Below, one piece after another: positions 19,315-27,996 of a stretch of DNA of 64,000 bases (position 1 is its first letter; each line of letters begins with the position of its first letter). Origin of the DNA: Rhodoferax sp. (GTDB taxonomy: Bacteria > Pseudomonadota > Gammaproteobacteria > Burkholderiales > Burkholderiaceae_C); NCBI GenBank assembly GCA_024236015.1, contig JACKLK010000008.1, forward strand, positions 62,001-126,000, written 5' to 3'. Made by a program: the position numbers and the translations under genes. Under the pieces are notes generated by a model that had not been told where the DNA came from, ran no database searches, and saw nothing but the letters and a program-made list of their open reading frames with translations.

Positions 19315-21720
19315 ATGTCCGCTCCTTCCTTTTATTCGCTCGATGCCGCCACGCGCTCCATGGTGCTGCGCCATGTCGCGGCCATGATTGCCCGTGTGCA
19401 GTCGTTTTTTGCGCAGCACCAGGACGATCACCTCAAGCGCCTGCGCGGACATTTCTTCGAGCAGGTCGACAGCCGCCCCCATACCTCCCAGGCCCAGAAC
19501 CTGCGAACCGCGGGTGTCATGCTCGACAAGCAGGCGGCCATCTTCAACCGGGCGTTCCAGGCCGCGCTGCGCGAGTCCATCGAGGACGAGGTCGAGGCCG
19601 TCATGCCGGGGGCGCTGCGGGTATTGCGTCCGGCGGCGGATGGCGACGACCTGTCCGGCCCCAGCAGCATGGCCCTGCTCGACGTCGACGAGATCGAGCG
19701 CCATCTGCTGGTCGATCGGGTCGCCCAACGGTTCAACAACCGGTATGAAGCCCCGCTCAAGGCCTTGACCGTGAGCATCGGGGCCTTGCTGCGGCAGGAC
19801 GAGTTCACGCTGGCCGACAACCCGTTCCGCCCGGCCAGCCTGGTGCGGGCCTTCCTGATCGCCTGGCACAGCAGTGCATTCGACCCCATGGCGGCGGAAG
19901 ATTTCGTCTCCGCGCTCGAACCCCAGTGCAGCATCGACTGGACCGCGCTGTACACCGACCTGACCGCGATGCTGGTGCGGGCCGGTTATTCCGCCAAGCC
20001 GGTGCACCGGATCAAGCGCGGTGCCGCGGGCGGCGGAGCCGATTCCGCCTCCGCGCCCCTGACCGGGGACTCGGGCCTGCCGACCGGCCACGGCTCCGGC
20101 TACGCCAGCCTGCAACCGCAGTCGGGTGGTACCGAATTCGGCGAAACCGGTGCGATGCAGGCGGCGGGTGGCCAAGGTGGCCAGGGCATGCAGGCCGTGC
20201 AAGGCATGGCCCGCTCGATCGCCCACCGTGCGCGCCAGTTCCTGCAAAAGCTCGGCTTCGGTGGCCCCGGTGGCGGTGCAGGTGGCGAGGGCGGTGACGG
20301 AGGCGACGGGTCGGCCACCGCCGCCGGCGGCTTCGGCGGGGGCGGCGGCGCCCATGCACCGGCCGATCCGGAACTGATGGGATTCCTGGGCGGCCTGCAG
20401 GCCGGCGCCGGCGCTTCGCAGTTTCCCGCGTGGGCACAAGGGCAGGACATCGCCGGCCACAACGTGCTGCGCCAGATGCGCGATCGCGACGAGGTGCAAC
20501 GCGCCACCGAGATCGACCGCGGCACGGTCGATGCGCTGGCCGAGGTGTTCGACTACGTGTTCGCCGACAAGGCGATCCCGTTGCAGCTCAAGTTCGTGAT
20601 CGGGCGGCTGCAGATCCCGGTGCTCAAGGCGGCACTGATCGACCGCGACTTCTTCCTGTCCGGCGAACATCCGGCCCGCCAGCTGGTCGACGCACTGGCC
20701 GCGGCGGCCGTGGGCTGGGTGCCGGAATCCGGCGAGACCGACCCGCTGTACCAGCAGATCGACGGCACGGTGCGGCGCGTCGTGGCCGAGTTCGAGGCCG
20801 ACCTGGCGCTGTTCCGGTCCTTGCTGGCCGAACTCGAGGCGTTCCTGCAGGCCAACCAGCAGCAGGCCGAGGTGCGCATCGAGCCGGCGGCGAACGACGA
20901 GCAGTCCAAGGAGGCCCGCGAAGCGGCGTTGTCCCACGCCGACAGCGTCGTGCACCAATGCATCCATGCCTTGCCGATCGACGAGCCGCTGCCGCCGTTC
21001 CTGTTGCCGTTCCTGACCCTGCAGTGGCGCGAGGTGCTGGCCCGGGCCTGGCTGCTGGTCGACAGCGAGCCGGCGCGCTGGGATCTCGCGGTCAAGACCA
21101 TGGACGAGGTGATCTGGTCCACCCGGCCGCGTTTTCGCCCCGACGAACGCGGCCGCCTGATGGCCTTGTTGCCCGATCTCGTGCCCCGGCTCGACACCAG
21201 CCTGGACGCGATCGGCTGGACCGGCCCGCAGCGCGACGAGTTCACCAAGCGGCTGATCGCCTGTCACATGCGGGCGATCCGGGTGCCCAAGGCCGGGGCG
21301 GCACCGGCCGACTCCGGACCGGGCGAACTCGAGGCCCAGGTCGGGCGCGAGGCCATCCAGGCCCTGGACCAGCGCGTGGCGCCGGCGCCGCAACACGCGC
21401 CCGACGCCTTCGATGCGATTGCGCAGGGGCTCGAGCGCGGCATGTGGTTCGATTTCGAACACGACGCCGACCAGACGCGCCGCTACCGCCTGGGCTGGAT
21501 CAGTCCGCAGCGCAGTCGCATGTTGTTCACCAACCGCGACGGTTTCGAAGCCTTCGTGCGTTCGCAGAAGGAGGTCGCCGCGATGCTGCGCGAGGGCCGG
21601 TTGACCATCCTCGACCAGCAGCCCATCGTGGCGCGTGCACTCGAGCAGATCATGGCGCAGGACGACGACGAGGAATCCGGCGCCGGCGGCGCGCCCACGC
21701 TGGACCTGCAGTTGGGTTGA
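19315..21720 (+). CDS. DUF1631 family protein
   Basis: Large cytoplasmic protein, 801 aa, of a proteobacterial family without an established function. It is mainly alpha-helical, with no signal peptide or membrane segment. Residues about 240-365 form a low-complexity linker rich in Gly, Ala and Gln (GGAGGEGGDGGDG and similar) that separates a conserved N-terminal part from a C-terminal part. The C-terminal part ends in a PilZ-like-length segment with RRYRLGWISPQRSRMLFTN, so a cyclic-di-GMP link is possible but not shown. ATG 19315 is the first Met of the conserved sequence; no strong ribosome site is visible. It stands alone. Confidence 0.75.
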   Translation: MSAPSFYSLDAATRSMVLRHVAAMIARVQSFFAQHQDDHLKRLRGHFFEQVDSRPHTSQAQNLRTAGVMLDKQAAIFNRAFQAALRESIEDEVEAVMPGALRVLRPAADGDDLSGPSSMALLDVDEIERHLLVDRVAQRFNNRYEAPLKALTVSIGALLRQDEFTLADNPFRPASLVRAFLIAWHSSAFDPMAAEDFVSALEPQCSIDWTALYTDLTAMLVRAGYSAKPVHRIKRGAAGGGADSASAPLTGDSGLPTGHGSGYASLQPQSGGTEFGETGAMQAAGGQGGQGMQAVQGMARSIAHRARQFLQKLGFGGPGGGAGGEGGDGGDGSATAAGGFGGGGGAHAPADPELMGFLGGLQAGAGASQFPAWAQGQDIAGHNVLRQMRDRDEVQRATEIDRGTVDALAEVFDYVFADKAIPLQLKFVIGRLQIPVLKAALIDRDFFLSGEHPARQLVDALAAAAVGWVPESGETDPLYQQIDGTVRRVVAEFEADLALFRSLLAELEAFLQANQQQAEVRIEPAANDEQSKEAREAALSHADSVVHQCIHALPIDEPLPPFLLPFLTLQWREVLARAWLLVDSEPARWDLAVKTMDEVIWSTRPRFRPDERGRLMALLPDLVPRLDTSLDAIGWTGPQRDEFTKRLIACHMRAIRVPKAGAAPADSGPGELEAQVGREAIQALDQRVAPAPQHAPDAFDAIAQGLERGMWFDFEHDADQTRRYRLGWISPQRSRMLFTNRDGFEAFVRSQKEVAAMLREGRLTILDQQPIVARALEQIMAQDDDEESGAGGAPTLDLQLG

Positions 21721-21757
21721 CGCCCATGGCGCGCGTGCCGCGGCAGGGCGGCCGTGC

Positions 21758-22681
21758 TCAGTGTGCCGCCGTGCCGGCCGCCTGCTGCGCAACGGCCTGC
21801 AGGTGCTGCACCAGCAGGGCCGCCGCCGGCGACAGGCTGGCCGGGTCGCGGACATAGATCCCGAACCGGCGTTCGGCCCAGGGCTCGTCCAGGTCGACCA
21901 GGCACAACTTGCGTTCGGCCATGCTGGGGGCGGCCACCTCGCGCGGGATCACGCTGACGGCCAGGTTGGCACCGACCACCCGCTGTACCGCATCCAGGCT
22001 GGTGACCACGACCCGGACCCGCATGGCCTTGCCGAGTTCGGCGGCGGCGCGGTGCAGCATCAGCGGCACGGCGCTGTTGGCCGGCAGGCCGACGAACTCG
22101 TGCTCCAGCGTCTGTGCGAAACGCACGGATGGCCGGCCGGCCAAGGGATGGTCCCGATGCGTGACCAGCACCAGATGGTCGCTGCGGTAGGGCTGGCAGG
22201 CCAGGCCGAGGCGGGGCACGGCGTCCCAGCAGATGCCGACGGCGGCGATGCCGTCGCGCACGCCGCGCACCACGTCGTTGCTCGAGCGCTCCTCGATATG
22301 CACCTGGATCGCCGCATGTTCGGGCATGCGCAGAAAGGCGGCCACGTCGTCGGGCAGGGATTCGGCCAGCGCCGACGCACTGGCCAGCAAGCGCACCTGG
22401 CCCTTGACGCCCGCGGCGAAGGAACCCATGTCGTGGGCCAGGCGCTCGGCATTGCCCAGCAGGATGCGTGCGTGTTCGAGCAGCGTCTCGCCCGCCGGCG
22501 TCGGTTCCACGCCGCGGCGCCGGCGCACCAGCAAGCGGGTGCCGAGCATGTCCTCGAGCTGGGCCAGGCGCTTGCTGATGGCCGAGCCGGCCAGGCTTTC
22601 GCGTTCGCCGGCGCGGGCGATGTTGCGGGTCTCGCATACGGCCACGAACAGCCGCAAGGTCGTCAGGTCGAGGTCGCGCAT
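21758..22681 (-). CDS. LysR family transcriptional regulator
   Basis: 307-aa LysR-type regulator. The N-terminal winged helix has TLRLFVAVCETRNIARAG and SAISKRLAQLEDMLGTRLL; the rest is the periplasmic-binding-like effector domain. ATG 22681 has AAGGA four bases upstream and is preferred to an ATG at 22711 without a site. It is divergent from the HMG-CoA-lyase/CoA-transferase/TRAP operon, with a LysR-type dyad in the 110-bp gap, and probably activates that operon in response to its substrate or a CoA ester intermediate. Confidence 0.9.
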   Translation of the reverse strand: MRDLDLTTLRLFVAVCETRNIARAGERESLAGSAISKRLAQLEDMLGTRLLVRRRRGVEPTPAGETLLEHARILLGNAERLAHDMGSFAAGVKGQVRLLASASALAESLPDDVAAFLRMPEHAAIQVHIEERSSNDVVRGVRDGIAAVGICWDAVPRLGLACQPYRSDHLVLVTHRDHPLAGRPSVRFAQTLEHEFVGLPANSAVPLMLHRAAAELGKAMRVRVVVTSLDAVQRVVGANLAVSVIPREVAAPSMAERKLCLVDLDEPWAERRFGIYVRDPASLSPAAALLVQHLQAVAQQAAGTAAH

Positions 22682-22727
22682 GGGGTCCTTGTCGTATTGC
22701 CGTGCCGGCATGGGTTCAGGTGTTCCG

Positions 22728-22751
22728 TTTGGGAATCATAAAGCTTCCAAA
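22728..22751. promoter_or_regulatory. LysR-type dyad between divergent lysR and lyase operon
   Basis: TTTGGGAA at 22728-22735 and TTCCAAA at 22745-22751 form an interrupted dyad of the T-N11-A type bound by LysR proteins. It lies about 30 bp upstream of the TAGAAT -10 box (22781-22786) of the lyase operon, the expected distance for an activator site. Confidence 0.55.
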
Positions 22752-22780
22752 TGACTGCAACTGATCCGAACTGGCATGCC

Positions 22781-22786
22781 TAGAAT
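22781..22786 (+). promoter_or_regulatory. -10 box TAGAAT of the lyase operon
   Basis: TAGAAT ends only five bases before ATG 22792. The transcript would then begin at or next to the start codon, giving a leaderless or nearly leaderless mRNA. No good -35 hexamer is seen, which fits an activator-dependent promoter. Confidence 0.5.
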
Positions 22787-22791
22787 GCGCC

Positions 22792-23751
22792 ATGCACCAT
22801 CCATCCCCGTCTTATCCGTCCCGGGTCCAGTTGCGTGAAGTCGGCCTGCGCGACGGGCTGCAGAGTATCGCCACGCAGCTGCCGACCGAGCACAAGCGGG
22901 CCTGGATCCGCGCCGCCCATGCGGCCGGCCAGCGCGAGCTCGAGGTCGGCTCCTTCGTGCCGGCCCGCCTGCTGCCGCAACTGGCCGACACCGCGGAACT
23001 GGTGGCCTTCGCCCGCAGCCTGCCGGGCATGGTGACCTCGGTGCTGGTGCCCAACCTCAAGGGCGCGCAGGCGGCCATCGCGGCGCAGGCCGATTCGCTG
23101 CTGGTGCCGCTGTCGGTCAGCCATGCGCACAGCCTGGCCAATGTGCGCAAGACGCCGGACGACATGGTGGCCGAGATCGCGCGTATCCGGGCCGAGCGGG
23201 ATGCGGCCGGATCGAAGACACGCATCGAGGTCGGCCTGAGCACGGCATTCGGATGCACCTTGCAGGGCGTGGTCGACCTGTCGGAAGTGCTGCGGCTGCT
23301 GCAGGCCGTGCTCGATGCCGGGGCCGACACGGTCGGCCTGGCCGATACCGTCGGTTATGCCGATCCGCGCATGGTGCGCGAGCGCTTCGAGGCCGGCCGG
23401 CGCATCGCCGGCGACCGGCTGGACTGCGGCCATTTCCACGACACCCGCGGCCTGGGCCAGGCCAACGTGTTCGCGGCGCTGGAGACCGGCGTCACCCGGT
23501 TCGACGCCTGCCTGGGCGGCATCGGCGGTTGCCCGCATGCGCCGGGTGCCAGCGGCAACGTGGCGATGGAAGACCTGGTGTACCTGATGCGCAGCATGGG
23601 CATTGCCACCGGGATCGATTTCGATGCCGTGATGGCGCTGCGCGGCCAGCTGGCGTCCTGGCTGCGGGGCGAGATCCTGCACGGCAGCATCTGGAAGGCG
23701 GGCTTGCCGAAGACCCTGCTGCAGGCGCCGGCCGAGGCGGCCGCGGCATGA
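22792..23751 (+). CDS. HMG-CoA lyase family protein
   Basis: 319-aa TIM-barrel lyase that cleaves 3-hydroxy-3-methylglutaryl-CoA or a similar 3-hydroxy-acyl-CoA to acetyl-CoA plus a keto acid. Active-site residues are present: R20-D21 in LRDGLQ, E51, metal-binding H214 and H216 in GHFHDTRG, and the G-loop Cys C247 in GGCPHAPGASGN with N256. First gene of an operon with a class III CoA transferase and a TRAP transporter, implying uptake, CoA activation and cleavage of a branched dicarboxylate. A citramalyl-CoA-type substrate is an alternative to HMG-CoA. Confidence 0.85.
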   Translation: MHHPSPSYPSRVQLREVGLRDGLQSIATQLPTEHKRAWIRAAHAAGQRELEVGSFVPARLLPQLADTAELVAFARSLPGMVTSVLVPNLKGAQAAIAAQADSLLVPLSVSHAHSLANVRKTPDDMVAEIARIRAERDAAGSKTRIEVGLSTAFGCTLQGVVDLSEVLRLLQAVLDAGADTVGLADTVGYADPRMVRERFEAGRRIAGDRLDCGHFHDTRGLGQANVFAALETGVTRFDACLGGIGGCPHAPGASGNVAMEDLVYLMRSMGIATGIDFDAVMALRGQLASWLRGEILHGSIWKAGLPKTLLQAPAEAAAA

Positions 23752-23809
23752 GCACGCCGGGCCGCTCCCAAGTGCGAATCCCGCAGCGCGTAGCGCGGAG
23801 GATAGTCCG

Positions 23810-25042
23810 GTGAGCGTAACCGGAACTGCCACCACCGCGGCCGGCGCGCCGCCCGCGCCGCACCAGCCGCTGACCGGCCTGCGCGTGGTCGAGTTCAGCC
23901 ACATGGTGATGGGGCCGACCTGTGGCATGGTGCTGGCCGACATGGGCGCCGAGGTGATCAAGGTCGAGCCGATCGACGGCGACCGCACCCGCCACCTGCT
24001 GGGCGCCGGCGCGGGGTTTTTCCCGATGTTCAACCGCAACAAGAAAAGCATCGCCATCGACCTGCACACGGCCGAAGGCGCGGCGGTCGCGCGCCGGCTC
24101 GCGCTCAGCGCCGACGTGGTGGCCGAGAACTTCAAGCCCGGCACGATGCGCAAATACGGGCTGGACTACGCCAGCCTGTCGGCGCTCGATGAACGCATCA
24201 TCTACGTCAGCCTCAAGGGTTTCCTGCCCGGGCCGTACGAGAACCGCACCGCGCTCGACGAGGTGGTGCAGATGATGGGCGGCCTGGCCTACATGACCGG
24301 CCGTCCCGGCGATCCGCTGCGCGCGGGCACCAGCGTCAACGACATCATGGGCGGCATGTTCGGCGCCATCGGCGCGCTCGGCGCGCTGATCCAGCGCGGC
24401 ATCAGCGGCAAGGGCCAGGAGGTGCAGAGCGCGCTGTTCGAGAACAACGTATTCCTGGTCGGCCAGCACATGCTGCAATACGCGATCACCGGCAAGCCGG
24501 CCGCGCCCATGCCGGACCGCATCTCGGCCTGGGCGGTCTACGACGTGTTCACGGTCAGGGACGACGGCCAGATCTTCCTGGCGGCGGTCAGCGACGCGCA
24601 GTGGAAGACCTTCTGCACCGCGTTCGGTTTCGACGACCTGCTGGCCGATCCGGGGCTGGCCACCAACAACCAGCGCGTGATGGCGCGCGCGACCATGATG
24701 CCGTTGCTGCGCGAGCGCCTGGCCGGCTTCACGGTGGCGCAGCTCTCGCAGCGCTTCGAGCAGCTCGGCCTGCCGTATGCGCCGATCCGCAAGCCCGAGG
24801 AACTCTACGACGACGAACACCTGCGCCGCACCGGCGGGCTGGCCGACATCGTGTTGCCGGACGGCGCGCGTGCGGGCCAGACGGCCGGCACCACCTTGCT
24901 GCCGATCACGATGCACGGCGAGCGGCTCGGCGTGCGCGTGCAGCCGCCCCGGGCGGGCGAACACTCGGATGCCCTGCTGGCGCAGCTGGGGTATTCGGCC
25001 GACGAGATCGCGTCACTGCGTGCTGCGCACGCCGTGGCATGA
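23810..25042 (+). CDS. CaiB/BaiF family (class III) CoA transferase
   Basis: 410-aa enzyme that moves CoA between acids through an aspartyl-CoA intermediate. The N-terminal LTGLRVVEFSHMVMGPTCGM and the DMGAEVIKVEPIDGD block are typical; the likely catalytic Asp is D178 in TSVNDIMGG. GTG 23810 has GGAGG about 8 bases upstream. It lies between the HMG-CoA-lyase-like gene (58 bp upstream) and the TRAP genes, so it probably activates the imported acid for cleavage by the lyase. Confidence 0.92.
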   Translation: MSVTGTATTAAGAPPAPHQPLTGLRVVEFSHMVMGPTCGMVLADMGAEVIKVEPIDGDRTRHLLGAGAGFFPMFNRNKKSIAIDLHTAEGAAVARRLALSADVVAENFKPGTMRKYGLDYASLSALDERIIYVSLKGFLPGPYENRTALDEVVQMMGGLAYMTGRPGDPLRAGTSVNDIMGGMFGAIGALGALIQRGISGKGQEVQSALFENNVFLVGQHMLQYAITGKPAAPMPDRISAWAVYDVFTVRDDGQIFLAAVSDAQWKTFCTAFGFDDLLADPGLATNNQRVMARATMMPLLRERLAGFTVAQLSQRFEQLGLPYAPIRKPEELYDDEHLRRTGGLADIVLPDGARAGQTAGTTLLPITMHGERLGVRVQPPRAGEHSDALLAQLGYSADEIASLRAAHAVA

Positions 25043-25076
25043 TGTTTTTTTCCCACAACGACGAGGAGACACCGAC

Positions 25077-26090
25077 ATGAACGACAAGCGCCTTTCCATC
25101 CACGGCCGCCGCCAGGTGCTGGCCGCCGGCATCGCCCTGGCCCTGGCTTCGGGCTCGGCCACGGCCGCCGACTTCACGATGCGCATCAGCCACCAGTTCC
25201 CGCCGACGCACCACACGGCGCAGAACCTGGAGCAGTTCGCCAAGGACGTCAAGGCAATGACCAAGGGCCGGGTCGAGGTGCAGAACTTCGGTGCCGCACA
25301 GTTGTTCAAGCCGAACCAGAACCATCCCGCCGTGGCCAGCGGCAAGATCGAGGCCGCGGCCATCCTGAGTTTCCAGTGGGGCGGCACCATCCCCGAGATG
25401 AGCGTGACCATCATTCCCTACCTGATGACTTCGGTGGCCAAGCAGAAGGCCTTCATCAAGTCGGACGCCGCCAAGCTGCTCGACGCCAAGATGGCCGAGA
25501 AAGGCGTGACCAACATCGCCTGGATGGTCGACACCAACGACGGCATCTTCACGTCCAACGGCAAGCCCCTGGTGCAACCGTCGGATTTCGCCGGCATGAA
25601 GATCCGTGGCCTGAACAAGTTGTTCGACGAAGGCCTGGTCGCCATGGGCGCCTCGCCGTCGGCGATGCCGGGCTCCGAGGTCTACCAGGCCTTGCAGACC
25701 GGTGTCATCGACGCCGGCTTCACCGGGGTCGAGGCCGCCAACAGCCGCAAGTTCTACGAGGTGCAGAAGTTCGGTGTGGCCTCCAACATCATCCTGGCGT
25801 TCGACAACCTGGTCGTGAACCCGGCCTGGTGGAACGGCCTGCCGGCCGACGTGCGCGGCGCGATCCAGCAGGCCGCCGACAAGGCGGTGGCGCGCTCCAT
25901 CCGCAAGTCCGACGGCATTCCGCCGGAGAACATCACGGTGCTGAACGAAAAAGGCATGAAGGCCGTGGCGCTGACCAAGGCGCAGGAAAAGGTCATGGCC
26001 GATGCGATGCAGCCGGCGGTGAAGAAGGAGTTCCTGCGCGCGACCGCGCCCGACGGCGTGAAGCTGCTCGAAGCCCTGGACAAGCTCTGA
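25077..26090 (+). CDS. TRAP transporter substrate-binding protein (DctP family)
   Basis: Periplasmic binding protein of a TRAP transporter, 337 aa. Residues 1-30 are a signal peptide with an RR pair before the hydrophobic stretch and an ATAA cleavage region. The conserved Arg that binds the ligand carboxylate is in FAGMKIRGLN (around 178). ATG 25077 follows GAGGAG. It precedes the two membrane subunits in the operon. The context (CoA transferase and lyase) suggests a C5-C6 dicarboxylate; the sequence does not name it. Confidence 0.93.
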   Translation: MNDKRLSIHGRRQVLAAGIALALASGSATAADFTMRISHQFPPTHHTAQNLEQFAKDVKAMTKGRVEVQNFGAAQLFKPNQNHPAVASGKIEAAAILSFQWGGTIPEMSVTIIPYLMTSVAKQKAFIKSDAAKLLDAKMAEKGVTNIAWMVDTNDGIFTSNGKPLVQPSDFAGMKIRGLNKLFDEGLVAMGASPSAMPGSEVYQALQTGVIDAGFTGVEAANSRKFYEVQKFGVASNIILAFDNLVVNPAWWNGLPADVRGAIQQAADKAVARSIRKSDGIPPENITVLNEKGMKAVALTKAQEKVMADAMQPAVKKEFLRATAPDGVKLLEALDKL

Positions 26091-26105
26091 CCGGAGCCGT
26101 CCGAC

Positions 26106-26681
26106 GTGGCTGACACACACGGCGCCGCGCCGCAGCGGCGCGAAGGCCCGGCCTTGCGTGCGCTGGGCCAGGTGGTGCATGCGCTGGCCGGCGCCGGCAT
26201 GGCGGTCGCGGCCGCCAGCCTGCTGCTGTCGCTGTGTCTGATCGGCTGGGCCGTGGTGATGCGTTACGTGTTCAACGCCGCGCCGGTCTGGGTCGACGAG
26301 GTCGTCGGCTTCCTGCTGGTGGCCATCGTGATGCTGGCGGCGGCGCGCACGCTGCGCCGCGGCGAACACATCGGGGTCGACCTGCTGGTCGACCGGCTCT
26401 CGCCGCGCGCCCGCCGCTGGACCCAGGCCTGGGCCGCGCTGGCCGTGGCCGTGGTGGCCTGCGTGCTGATCATCAACGGCTGGGGCACGGCCAGCCTGGC
26501 GCGCATGCTGGGCCTGGTCACCGAAGGCAATCTCGAGTGGCCGACCTGGTTGCTGATGCTGCTGATGCCGGTGGGCGGCGCCTTGATGCTGCTGGCGGCG
26601 GTCGAGGTGTTCTGGCGCGCCGTGGTCGGCCTGCCGGCACTGGGCAAGACGGGCCACGGCCAGCCGGGGGACGGGCCATGA
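26106..26681 (+). CDS. TRAP transporter small permease (DctQ family)
   Basis: 191-aa small membrane subunit with four hydrophobic helices. The motif WVDEVVGFLLVAIVMLAAAR and RRGEHIGVDLLVDRL are DctQ hallmarks. GTG 26106 starts 16 bp after the binding-protein stop. The large subunit's ATG overlaps its end (26678-26681), so they are made together and form the membrane complex. Confidence 0.92.
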   Translation: MADTHGAAPQRREGPALRALGQVVHALAGAGMAVAAASLLLSLCLIGWAVVMRYVFNAAPVWVDEVVGFLLVAIVMLAAARTLRRGEHIGVDLLVDRLSPRARRWTQAWAALAVAVVACVLIINGWGTASLARMLGLVTEGNLEWPTWLLMLLMPVGGALMLLAAVEVFWRAVVGLPALGKTGHGQPGDGP

Positions 26682-27958
26682 TCATCGGCCTGCTGTTCAT
26701 CGCGCTGTTGCTGCTGCTGTTCACCGGCTTGCCGATCTTCGCCGGCCTGGCCCTGTTCGGCGGCGCGCTGCAATACATCACCCAGGGCGAACTCGGCTCG
26801 GTGACCGAGGTCATCTTCGGCGAGGTGAACCGGTACCTGCTGGTGGCGATCCCGCTGTTCGCCTTCATGGCCCACATCATGATCCGCGGCAGGATCGTCG
26901 ACGACCTGTATGGTGCTGCGTATACGCTGACGCGCCACCTGCCCGGCGGCCTGGGCATCGCGACAATTGCCGCCTGTACCGTCTTCGCCGCCATCTCGGG
27001 CTCGAGTGTGGCCACGGCGCTGACCATCGGCGCGGTCGCGATTCCGCAGATGGTCAAGTTCGGCTACGACGAGAAGGCCGCCTACGGCCTGGTCGCCGCC
27101 GGCGGCACGCTGGGCATCCTGATTCCGCCGTCCGGGCCGATGGTGCTGTATGGCGTCACCACCGACACCTCGATCGGCGGCCTGTTCATGGCCGGCATCG
27201 TGCCCGGCCTGCTGATGGCCGGTGTGTTCGTGGCCTGGAACATGGTGCACACCGCGCTGACGCACCGCCACATCCAGCGCGAGACGCGCGCCACGCTGCG
27301 CGAGGCCCTGGGCGCGGTGCGCCGCTCGGCCTGGGCGATCTCGCTGCCGGTGTTCGTGCTCGGCGGCATGTACGCCGGCGTGTTCACCGCCACCGAGGCG
27401 GCGGCGGCCGGCGCCTGGCTGGCCCTCTTCGTCGCGGTCGTGGTCTACCGCTCCGTGGGCCTGCGCGCGATCTGGGAATCGGCGGTCGAGGCCTGCAGCG
27501 TGTCGGCGATGTTGTTCATGATCCTGGCCGGGGCCTCGGTGTTCGGCCACGTGATGACCAAGCTGCGCATTCCGCAGCAGATCGTCGAGGCGGTGATCGC
27601 CGCCGACGTCGGCGTGACCGGTTTCCTGGTCATCATGATGGCGCTGATCCTGGTGCTGGGCATGTTCCTGGAGTCGATCGCCATCATCCTGATCACGACG
27701 CCGGTGATCCTGCCGGCGATGATCCACCTGGGCATCAACCCGATCTGGTACGGCATCTTGCTGGTGATCAACCTCGAACTGGCCCAGATCACGCCGCCGG
27801 TGGGCATGAACCTGTTCACCATCAAGGCCATCACCGGTTCGCCGCTGGGTCCCATCGTGCGCGGCAGCGCGCCCTACGTGGTGCTGATGATCGTCGTGCT
27901 GGCGCTGGTCATGGTCTGGCCGGATATCGCGATGTGGTTGCCCGGCACGATGCGGTAG
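26678..27958 (+). CDS. TRAP transporter large permease (DctM family)
   Basis: 426-aa main permease of the TRAP system, with about 12 helices. Family motifs include ISGSSVATALTIGAVAIPQM, LGILIPPSGPMVLYGV and the C-terminal INLELAQITPPVGMNLF. ATG 26678 overlaps dctQ. It is the last gene of the operon; a LysR gene with its own promoter follows 37 bp later. Transport is driven by the ion gradient rather than by ATP. Confidence 0.95.
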   Translation: MIIGLLFIALLLLLFTGLPIFAGLALFGGALQYITQGELGSVTEVIFGEVNRYLLVAIPLFAFMAHIMIRGRIVDDLYGAAYTLTRHLPGGLGIATIAACTVFAAISGSSVATALTIGAVAIPQMVKFGYDEKAAYGLVAAGGTLGILIPPSGPMVLYGVTTDTSIGGLFMAGIVPGLLMAGVFVAWNMVHTALTHRHIQRETRATLREALGAVRRSAWAISLPVFVLGGMYAGVFTATEAAAAGAWLALFVAVVVYRSVGLRAIWESAVEACSVSAMLFMILAGASVFGHVMTKLRIPQQIVEAVIAADVGVTGFLVIMMALILVLGMFLESIAIILITTPVILPAMIHLGINPIWYGILLVINLELAQITPPVGMNLFTIKAITGSPLGPIVRGSAPYVVLMIVVLALVMVWPDIAMWLPGTMR

Positions 27959-27977
27959 CCGCGATTCCAACCTGTTT

Positions 27978-27996
27978 TGGCCGTAATCTACGGCCA
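27978..27996. promoter_or_regulatory. Perfect operator dyad over the promoter and start of the second lysR gene
   Basis: TGGCCGTA-ATC-TACGGCCA is an 8-bp perfect inverted repeat. It contains the -10 box TAATCT (27984-27989) and reaches the A of the start codon (27996), so a bound dimer would block transcription directly. Autorepression by the encoded LysR is the simplest reading. Confidence 0.6.

Noticed and set aside
19309..21855. An 848-codon minus-strand frame opposite the DUF1631 gene
   Set aside because: Antisense shadow; composition rich in Arg, His and Gln, with no family resemblance.
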